The translations under genes were made by a program, and so were the position numbers. DNA of 44,330 bases from Anaerolineae bacterium (GTDB lineage: Bacteria; Chloroflexota; Anaerolineae; Anaerolineales; Villigracilaceae), in the NCBI GenBank assembly GCA_018648605.1, contig JABGQU010000007.1, forward strand, positions 1 to 44,330, read 5' to 3'. Of the stretch, positions 37,138-44,330 are shown in pieces. Every line of letters begins with the position of its first letter. Positions within the stretch are counted from its first letter, which is position 1. The notes under the pieces were generated by a model. That model did not search any database. It worked only from the letters and a program-made list of their open reading frames with translations, and was not told where the DNA came from.

Positions 37138-37246
37138 GACTTACGCAAAATGCTTTTTTGTCTAGTAGCAATGCTCTGCGTTGCTACTTTCTACAGTGTC
37201 CCAACGCAGAGCATTAGCACAAGGACTTAAAAATGCGTAAGTCCTA
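37135..37246. mobile_element. MITE-like nested palindrome without coding capacity
   Basis: 13-bp perfect terminal inverted repeats TAGGACTTACGCA (37135-37147)/TGCGTAAGTCCTA (37234-37246); inner AATGCTCTGCGTTG/CAACGCAGAGCATT. Confidence 0.7.
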
Positions 37247-37257
37247 ATCTATAAAAC

Positions 37258-37307
37258 ATCCACAGATTGACTCAAACCGATCTGTGAAATCTGCATAATC
37301 TGTGGAT
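37258..37307. repeat. palindromic word repeat (CACAGATT family)
   Basis: ATCCACAGATT (37258-37268)/AATCTGTGGAT (37297-37307). Confidence 0.75.
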
Positions 37308-37312
37308 ATTGC

Positions 37313-38506
37313 TTATTTCACCATCTCTTCCAAAATCCCCACCAATTCATCTGCCAACTTAGCGCGGTCAAAGCGCTCTTCTACATATGTCCTGCCTGCC
37401 TGCCCCATTTCGCGGCTACGAGCGGGGTCTTTTGCTAGTGTCATCATCGCACCTGCAAGTGCTTTTGCATTCCCCGGCTCGGCAAAAATACCACATCCCG
37501 CTGCATCCACTACCTCGCGGACAACGCCGTCAATTGCCAGCACAACGGGTTTTGAAGCTGCCATATAGTCGAAAACCTTGTTCGGGTAGGTCGCCTTATA
37601 CCACTCAATCGGCTTTAATATCGCAAGGCAGGCATCCGCTTTAGCGAGCGCATCTGCCATTTCGCTTTTTGGCACAGAGGGGAGAAAGATCACATTCTGC
37701 AACGCCATCTCTTTGGCGCGCGCCTGCAAATTGGCTTTTTCCTTGCCGTCGCCGAGCAAAACAATTTCTACAGCGTCGTCTTCCAAAATTTTAGCAGCGT
37801 CTAAAACGAGACCAAGATCATTCGACATCCCATGCGCACCAGCGTAGAGAATGCTAAAGGACATTTTAACGGTGGATGATTGAATTGAATCTACCGTTTT
37901 TTTAGCGGAATCAAACATCCGCACGTCCGCACCGTTTGGGATCAACTCGACGTGCTTCGCTCCCAAGTCCCGCACGTGGTCGGTGTATCCCGGGCTGTTG
38001 ACCATCACCCTATCTGCATTCCGATAAAGGAAACGCTCCAGCCATTCGGATGCGCTAATCAGCGTCTTGTTCGTCAAAACACCGACGGCAATAGCAAAGG
38101 CGGGCCATAAATCGCGAATTTCGAGCAAAAAGGGAACGCGTTTGAGACGCGCCAGCGCCCAAGCCGTAACGCCCTGAAAAATGGGCGGGGATGTCCCCCA
38201 AACCAAATCGACATTTTTGACGCGCAACCCAGCGATGAAAGATGATGCCATAAAAGAAAGGAAGGCGAAAACGCGATGCACGAAGGATTTATTATGCGCG
38301 CGGTATACATAGGCACGGATGATGGTGATGTCTTCTTCGGCGGTCTCTTCTTGCTCACTGCTCGCCCCCGTTAAATAACTAACAGGGCTGGCGATGATAG
38401 TCACACGGTGTCCACGTTGAACAAGGTGACGCGCCAGCTCATGGTGGCGTGTTCCGCCGGGTTCATTGATAGCGGCAAAGGCTTGATGGATGATGAGGAT
38501 GTGCAT
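37313..38506 (-). CDS. glycosyltransferase family 4 (WbuB-like); ORF extends to TTG 38515
   Basis: MHILIIHQAFAAINEPGGTRHHELARHLVQRGHRVTIIAS; PNGADVRMFD; PNKVFDYMAASKPVVLAIDG. Confidence 0.92.
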   Translation of the reverse strand: MHILIIHQAFAAINEPGGTRHHELARHLVQRGHRVTIIASPVSYLTGASSEQEETAEEDITIIRAYVYRAHNKSFVHRVFAFLSFMASSFIAGLRVKNVDLVWGTSPPIFQGVTAWALARLKRVPFLLEIRDLWPAFAIAVGVLTNKTLISASEWLERFLYRNADRVMVNSPGYTDHVRDLGAKHVELIPNGADVRMFDSAKKTVDSIQSSTVKMSFSILYAGAHGMSNDLGLVLDAAKILEDDAVEIVLLGDGKEKANLQARAKEMALQNVIFLPSVPKSEMADALAKADACLAILKPIEWYKATYPNKVFDYMAASKPVVLAIDGVVREVVDAAGCGIFAEPGNAKALAGAMMTLAKDPARSREMGQAGRTYVEERFDRAKLADELVGILEEMVK

Positions 38507-38533
38507 GGGAATCAAGTATCAGGTAATTAGGGA

Positions 38534-40552
38534 TCAAGAATCCGGGAATTTGAATTCAGTGATGAATTGTACTTCATTGGACACGGTAACTTCGAGCGCA
38601 AGCGAAAGCACAGGGATTTTGACTCCATAAGTCGGGGAATACCAGCCGCGGGTGGGCGGGATTTCGGCATCACCGTGAAGAAGCTCTCCCGCACGAGCAA
38701 GCGTAACAGATGATGAATGATCAGCGATAAGTGATGAGCGAAGAGTGAGTTTCATAAGGCCCTGTGACGTTTCTAAACTCATTTCTATTTCCTTATTTCT
38801 GCTCTCTACTTTCCACTCGCCATTTATCAAAAGCCAATGCAAACGATAAGTCTTTGGTAATTGGGATTTAGGGATTAGGTGGTCTTCTACATGCCAAGTA
38901 TTTTCTTCAAAGCTAACTGTGCGGCGATGGGTGACACCCGATTTACGATAACCATTATGCTCTGCAATAATGCGACTATCAGATTTTTCGACCACCCGCC
39001 CACGCGACCAATCCAGATACATGAAGCGACTGGCGCGGGTCATTTGGTCTTGATTGTTGACAGTGACAGTATTATGAAATTCTGTTGCGGGGAGGGGATT
39101 ATCCCAAGGAGATTCTGCGTTGTATAGATAAGTACCCGGGTCGAGGGCGATATTTTCTCCACGCCACCAAAGGTCAAGATGGAGTTGGTCGGCATGTGCG
39201 AGGCGGAGGTTGCCGTTGGCGGTGCGGAGGTGTGCCCAGGTGGAAGATGCGGGGTGCAGTGTGCAAGGGGCAAGGTTGGAAGGCTCTTTTTCCTTCAACG
39301 TTGAACTTTCGACATTGAACCACAAACTCATTTCATCCCATGCGCCTGTTTCAAAAGGTTTTTCATCGAGAAAGGCTTCTGACGCAGCATTGACGACAGG
39401 GCGAAAATCACGGAAATCGCCATTGGCGAGGGGGAAAATATACGCGCCATCATTTGCCCCGAGATTGATGGCATTGCCTGAGATGGGGTCTGTCAACTCC
39501 GCAAGCCAGCGCATTGCGTTGGAAAGATTCTCTTTTGTTTTTTGAGTCATCCATGAAGCACACGAAGAAGCACTAAGTTTTGTTTTTTCTTCGTGAACTT
39601 CATGTCCCTTCGTGGTAAAAGCACTTACCCATAATCCCAATTGCAACATCAAGCGATGATAATTCACACTGCGCTGGATATATTCCCCGTTTTCATCAAT
39701 TTGGTTTTCAAAGCTCCAGTTAAGCCATTTGATGCCAAGTTTGCGCCATTTTTCCGCTTTGGGATGATCGGGCAGGGCAAGGGCGGCGGTGTAGAGGGCT
39801 GCGGCTTCGCTGGTGAGGTGATTGTTGTTTTGAGAACGGGCGTAGAGGAGGGTGGGCGTGATGCGTGATGCGTGTTCGGCAATGGAACGGGTTATTCTGT
39901 TTTCCAGTTCTGCAGTTGTTTCGGTTGAGTTCGAAAACACCTGCGCTGTCCAAACAAAAACCATTAGCCTAAGAGCTACTTCTTGTCCGTTCATCCAGTG
40001 GGGCCCCATATTGACAGGATTGACTTTGTCGAAAATCTCGAAATAGCGCCAAAATGCTTTGGCGTATTTTTCGTCACCGCTGGCGAGATAGGCGCGTCCG
40101 AGGGTGAATACCCAGCTAAAGCGAGCGGGCTCCCAGAGCAGTTTCAAGTCGCAAGTGGCAAGAGACAAGTTGAGGGCGGTATTCAGTTTTCGGTATTCAG
40201 TGGGCGGGATTTGAGCTTTGTCGGTTTCGTAATCTGCCCAATGGGAGAGGGGATGATCGAAGTCGAGTTTAATTTCAGTGAGTTCGCTGCCAAAGATGCG
40301 GAATTTACCATCTACGATGTGATTGGCTTCGATGAGGAGGGTTTGGAGACCATCTTCGCCGAGGGTGGAGAGGAGTTTTTCGCGAGAGGGAAGGGTGAAG
40401 AGAGTGTTCAGTTTTCGGTGGTCAGTATTCAGATTTTGGGGTGTCCCCCAACGATAGTAACCTGTTTTTAGCCTAAGTTTGTATAACGCAAACAACCCGA
40501 CTTGAATGAAGCCAAGTTGATGAACGATTTTTAGAAGACGTTTTGGATGCAA
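38534..40552 (-). CDS. heparinase II/III-family-like / alginate lyase-like protein containing several word-repeat-derived segments
   Basis: FSWVFTLGRAYLASGDEKYAKAFWRYFEIF; ARSQNNNHLTSEAAALYTAAL; LDPGTYLYNAESPWDNPLPATEFHNTVTVNNQDQM. Confidence 0.88.
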   Translation of the reverse strand: MHPKRLLKIVHQLGFIQVGLFALYKLRLKTGYYRWGTPQNLNTDHRKLNTLFTLPSREKLLSTLGEDGLQTLLIEANHIVDGKFRIFGSELTEIKLDFDHPLSHWADYETDKAQIPPTEYRKLNTALNLSLATCDLKLLWEPARFSWVFTLGRAYLASGDEKYAKAFWRYFEIFDKVNPVNMGPHWMNGQEVALRLMVFVWTAQVFSNSTETTAELENRITRSIAEHASRITPTLLYARSQNNNHLTSEAAALYTAALALPDHPKAEKWRKLGIKWLNWSFENQIDENGEYIQRSVNYHRLMLQLGLWVSAFTTKGHEVHEEKTKLSASSCASWMTQKTKENLSNAMRWLAELTDPISGNAINLGANDGAYIFPLANGDFRDFRPVVNAASEAFLDEKPFETGAWDEMSLWFNVESSTLKEKEPSNLAPCTLHPASSTWAHLRTANGNLRLAHADQLHLDLWWRGENIALDPGTYLYNAESPWDNPLPATEFHNTVTVNNQDQMTRASRFMYLDWSRGRVVEKSDSRIIAEHNGYRKSGVTHRRTVSFEENTWHVEDHLIPKSQLPKTYRLHWLLINGEWKVESRNKEIEMSLETSQGLMKLTLRSSLIADHSSSVTLARAGELLHGDAEIPPTRGWYSPTYGVKIPVLSLALEVTVSNEVQFITEFKFPDS

Positions 40553-40590
40553 AATTATCTATCCTGAAGTACGGGCGATGGAAAATATGG

Positions 40591-40684
40591 AACGCGGATT
40601 CTCGCTGATTGTAGGGATTTGCGCGGATTTAAAACCTTTGGTTTTGATCTGCGTAAATCCGCAAAACTCGCGCAAATCTGCGTT
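40591..40684. repeat. intergenic palindromic word repeat (GCGCGGATTT family)
   Basis: GAACGCGGATT... / ...AATCTGCGTTC with GCGCGGATTT, GCGTAAATCC, GCGCAAATCTGCG words and central AAAACC-TTT-GGTTTT. Confidence 0.75.
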
Positions 40685-42832
40685 CTATTTTATCTCGACC
40701 TTCTTCCCACTCCGCAACGACTTAACCGCAGCGAAACTGGCTTTGGTCACGCCGATCAACCGCTCGTAGGGAATGGGTACTTCGCTCGTTTTCACAGCAT
40801 TCTCCAGCGCAAGCATTTCATCCTTCCAGCCTTTATCTTGACCGAGGCGGTTTTTAATCGTTTTGCGTTTGCCATTATGCACCATTTCCAGTGAGCGATA
40901 GTCGTTCAACGTAGCAACTTTGCCGCCGCCGAAGACTTCAACACGTTCTTTGGGCACGGATTTGTCGCCGTTCGCAAGATAATCCACTACGCCAATTGAG
41001 CCGTCGGGGAAGGTGAAGGTCATGGAGACGTTATCTTCGCGATATTTGCCATTATCGGGGAGAGCATATGCGCTCACACTGATGGGCGATTCGCCGACTA
41101 AAAAGGTCACGAAATCAATGAAGTGACAGCCTTCGCCGATGATGCGTCCACCGCCCTGTTCGGGGTCATGCAGCCAATGTTTGAGCGGGATATAGCCAGC
41201 ATTAATACGATAATGGATATGAAGCGGCTCAACGCGGTCGCTATAGAAAGCAGAAAGTTGGCGAGCTAGGGGTGCAAATCTGCGATTAAAACCAACAGTG
41301 AGTATTGCGTGTTGCGTATTGCGTAACTGATCACTGATCACTGACAACTGCTCACTGTCTACTGCCAACGGCTTTTCGACAAAGACATTTTTACCCGCTT
41401 GTAACGCCTGCACAACCAAATCGGCGTGGGTGTCGTGGCGGGTCAGGATGGCAACGGTATTCACATTCTCATCGTTGATGATCTCATCCGCGCTCGAAGT
41501 GGCGTAGCGAAAGCCAAATTTCTTTGCAGAGTGTTGGGCTTTCAACCCACCCGCCGAGGCGATGCCGACCAGTTCCATATTGTCGGCTTTCTTGATAGCG
41601 GGGAGAAGTGTCGCGTTTGCGTAAAGACCAGCGCCGATAACGCCTAATTTGACGAGTGATGCGTGAGAAGTGGCCGAAGGAAACTCAACCCTAGTCCCTG
41701 CTCCCTGATTACCTGCTTCCTGATAAGTCAGAACCACCCCAATAAAAGGCTCTTCCTGCTTGCCCGTGATCACATCATAGGCTTCAGCCGCATCCGCGAT
41801 GGGGAAACGGTGCGTGATCAGGCTTTCAACTTTCAATTTTCCACTTGCTAACAACTCGACCACGGCCTCAAGATTACGCCCTTCTGTCCAGCGGATAAAA
41901 CCAATCGGATAGTCGATGCCACCTTCTTCGTAGAGCGGATCATAGCGACCAGGCCCATAAGAGCGGGAGTTAATGAAGGAGAGTTCTTTCTCGAAGTAAA
42001 TTTTACGCGGAAATTCCAACCCGACAGCGCCCGTTGCGACGATATTTGCGCGGTCGCGCGCGATTGAACCTGCTAACGTTACCGGATCATTGGATGGGGT
42101 GTCAGCGCATATCACCACCGAATCTGCGCCGCGATTAACGGTAAACGCCTGGACAGAATCTTCCGCTTGGGTACGGAAGCAAGCTGAAAGACCGAACGAT
42201 TCCGCAAGGGCAACCCGTTTGGGGTCCACATCAATGCCGATGACTCGGCATCCCGCTGCAGCCGCCAACTGCATCGTTATCAATCCTAATAAACCGATCC
42301 CGATCACGGCAACGGTCTCGCCCAGCTTGGGTTCCGCGAGACGAAATCCGTGCAATGCGATGGCGCCGAGGGTGGCAAAAGCGGCACTCTCGAAATCGAG
42401 ATGATCGGGGATGGGCGCGAGCAAATTGCGCGGCACAACGGCGTATTCGGCGTGAGAAGCGTATCCGCCGCCCGCACAGGCGACGCGCTGCCCGACGTGA
42501 AAACCATCCATATTTTCGCCAAGTTCAATGATCGTGCCCGCCGAAGAATAGCCCAACGCCATCGGCTCATCGAGCTTGTTGAAGGCGGCTTGGGCGGTGT
42601 TGAGCAGCCCTTCGCGGAAGGCTTTGTCGATGACCTGCTTGACAAGATCGGGGCGCGAGCGAGCTTTGCCAACGAGCGTTTTCTCAGAAAATTCGACGAC
42701 CATCCGCTCAGTGCCAGCAGAGACAAGCGATGCAGATGTTTTGATCAATGCCATGTCCTTGCGCGGGCTGGGGACAGGGACCTCTTCGACAATGGCTTGT
42801 CCGGTTTTTAGGTTTTGGAGGAGTTGTTTCAT
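40685..42832 (-). CDS. bi-domain oxidoreductase: zinc-type alcohol dehydrogenase-like domain fused to Gfo/Idh/MocA domain
   Basis: GETVAVIGIGLLGLITMQLAAAAGCRVIGIDVDPKR; LGVIGAGLYANATLLPAIKK; NVFVEKPLAVDS; VGFNRRFAPLARQL. Confidence 0.92.
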   Translation of the reverse strand: MKQLLQNLKTGQAIVEEVPVPSPRKDMALIKTSASLVSAGTERMVVEFSEKTLVGKARSRPDLVKQVIDKAFREGLLNTAQAAFNKLDEPMALGYSSAGTIIELGENMDGFHVGQRVACAGGGYASHAEYAVVPRNLLAPIPDHLDFESAAFATLGAIALHGFRLAEPKLGETVAVIGIGLLGLITMQLAAAAGCRVIGIDVDPKRVALAESFGLSACFRTQAEDSVQAFTVNRGADSVVICADTPSNDPVTLAGSIARDRANIVATGAVGLEFPRKIYFEKELSFINSRSYGPGRYDPLYEEGGIDYPIGFIRWTEGRNLEAVVELLASGKLKVESLITHRFPIADAAEAYDVITGKQEEPFIGVVLTYQEAGNQGAGTRVEFPSATSHASLVKLGVIGAGLYANATLLPAIKKADNMELVGIASAGGLKAQHSAKKFGFRYATSSADEIINDENVNTVAILTRHDTHADLVVQALQAGKNVFVEKPLAVDSEQLSVISDQLRNTQHAILTVGFNRRFAPLARQLSAFYSDRVEPLHIHYRINAGYIPLKHWLHDPEQGGGRIIGEGCHFIDFVTFLVGESPISVSAYALPDNGKYREDNVSMTFTFPDGSIGVVDYLANGDKSVPKERVEVFGGGKVATLNDYRSLEMVHNGKRKTIKNRLGQDKGWKDEMLALENAVKTSEVPIPYERLIGVTKASFAAVKSLRSGKKVEIK

Positions 42833-43060
42833 AAGGTTCGTTTTCTCGTGATTCCGTTGTTTTATTTGCGCCTGACAGTATACCGCAAGAATAAGAAGAA
42901 GATATATTTATCTTACTAAATGAGTAATTTGTAAAATTCATGACATTTACAGAAAAAACCAAGCCAAAAATACCCATCTGTGCAATAATTCAGCAAGGAT
43001 AAGTCGCTCAATCAGGAGTATAATTGGCGCACTTAAAATAATTTCACAAGGAGAAATCCC

Positions 43061-44167
43061 TTGACTGACCCACGTGTAGAAAAATTTGCCCAGATCCTCG
43101 TCGACTACTCAGCTCGTATTGTAAAAGGCGACCGTGTTTTGCTTGAAGGCTCTCAAGCTGCGATGCCGCTAATCCGTGAACTCTATAAACAGATCATCGA
43201 AAAAGGTGCTTACCCTGTTCCGATGGTTTGGGATTTTGCGTCACAAGATGCAACCTTCTTAAAATATGCTTCTGACGAACAACTCGATTTTGTTCCGCCC
43301 CTGCACAAAATGGCCTACGAACAATTCGAATCACGCATTCGCATTCATTCATCAACCAATACCCGCGCCCTGAGTGGCATAGATACAAATCGCTTGCAAC
43401 GACGTGGAAAAGCACTCGGTGCAATTACTGCCACGCAAATGAAACGCGGCGGCGCTGGCGATTTCAAATGGGTTACCACCCTTTTCCCCACCGAAGCCTA
43501 TGCCCAAGATGCTGAGATGAGCTTCGCAGACTACGAGGATTTTGTCTATCGTGCCTGCCACGCCACCGAAGACGACCCAATCGCCTTTTGGAATAGCGTC
43601 AGAGAAAAACAGCAAGCCGCAGTCGATGCCATTCAAGGGCACGATCAAGTCGTATTACGCGGACCCAATGTTGACCTGACCCTCTCCATCAAAAACCGCA
43701 CCTTCCTGAATTCTGCTGGGCTTTTCAATATGCCCGATGGTGAAATCTACACAGGTCCCGTCGAAAAATCAGTCAATGGCTGGGTCAAATTCACTTATCC
43801 CGCTATTTATAACGGCGTCGCGGTTGAAGGCGCAGAACTGACCTTCAGCAATGGCAAGGTTACCAAAGCGAAAGCTGACAAAAATCAGGATTATCTGCTC
43901 AAGATGCTCGAAACCGATACAGGCTCCCGCTATCTGGGCGAATTCGCCATCGGCACAAACTTCGAGATCGACAAGTTCACCGGTCAAATTCTCTTCGATG
44001 AAAAAATCGGTGGCTCCTTCCACATGGCACTCGGCGCAAGCTATCCCGAAACAGGCGGCAAAAACAAAAGCGCCATCCACTGGGATATGATCTGCGATAT
44101 GCGCAAAGATTCAGAAATCCACGTAGACGGCGAACTCTACTATAAAGACGGGAACTTCGCTTTTTAG
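43061..44167 (+). CDS. M29-family aminopeptidase (TTG start)
   Basis: EKFAQILVDYSARIVKGDRVLLEGSQAAMPLIRELYKQIIEKGAYP; C-term EFAIGTNFEIDKFTGQILFDEKIGGSFHMALGASYPETGGKNKSAIHWDMICDMR; AAGGAGA upstream of TTG. Confidence 0.93.
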   Translation: MTDPRVEKFAQILVDYSARIVKGDRVLLEGSQAAMPLIRELYKQIIEKGAYPVPMVWDFASQDATFLKYASDEQLDFVPPLHKMAYEQFESRIRIHSSTNTRALSGIDTNRLQRRGKALGAITATQMKRGGAGDFKWVTTLFPTEAYAQDAEMSFADYEDFVYRACHATEDDPIAFWNSVREKQQAAVDAIQGHDQVVLRGPNVDLTLSIKNRTFLNSAGLFNMPDGEIYTGPVEKSVNGWVKFTYPAIYNGVAVEGAELTFSNGKVTKAKADKNQDYLLKMLETDTGSRYLGEFAIGTNFEIDKFTGQILFDEKIGGSFHMALGASYPETGGKNKSAIHWDMICDMRKDSEIHVDGELYYKDGNFAF

Positions 44168-44193
44168 CCGAAAGATCATAGTTTAAAAGTAAA

Positions 44194-44227
44194 AGATTGG
44201 AGAAATCTATTCTCCAATCTTTTTTTA
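44194..44227 (+). terminator. intrinsic terminator
   Basis: AGATTGGAGA-aatcta-TTCTCCAATCT then T7. Confidence 0.9.
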
Positions 44228-44330
44228 TTTAATTTGGGATGAAAAGCCGCGCCAGACTTACTTTAGGCTTGCCACCGTATCTTCTCAATAAATAGGGGTA
44301 AGCAAAAAGGAGGGGAGGCCTTTTAATTTT

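Noticed and set aside
38534-42832. Interpretation of the polysaccharide genes as a defence or toxin system
   Set aside because: All four genes match ordinary polysaccharide/sugar metabolism families; nothing supports a defence role

Overview
The window reads as a chromosomal segment of a Chloroflexota-like (Anaerolineae-like) bacterium; this assignment is an inference from gene content and style. It is gene-dense and has about 28 supportable CDSs. These include a YrdC/Sua5-type protein, a STAS antagonist with a giant HATPase-GAF-SpoIIE regulator, LCP and VanW envelope proteins, and a HerA-like ATPase. An ECF sigma factor sits with DUF5667/DUF5666-like acidic proteins, next to a trypsin-like protease and a PLD lipoprotein. 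Further along are FkbM, MurJ, MurA, a prepilin peptidase with five Tad-type pseudopilin-like proteins, GlmS, YgiQ, and a polysaccharide cluster (NeuD-like acyltransferase, GT4, heparinase II/III-like, bi-domain oxidoreductase), ending with an M29 aminopeptidase. Two structured RNAs are recognisable: an SRP (4.5S-type) RNA with a near-consensus promoter at about 5617-5718, and a strong glmS ribozyme candidate at about 32461-32665 upstream of glmS. The most unusual signal is a dense set of lexically distinct, partly palindromic 'word-repeat' elements. They lie between genes, abut or supply stop codons, and appear in frame inside coding sequences (murJ, the heparinase-like gene, the bi-domain oxidoreductase). 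I found no CRISPR array, phage, recognisable transposase gene, or known defence system.
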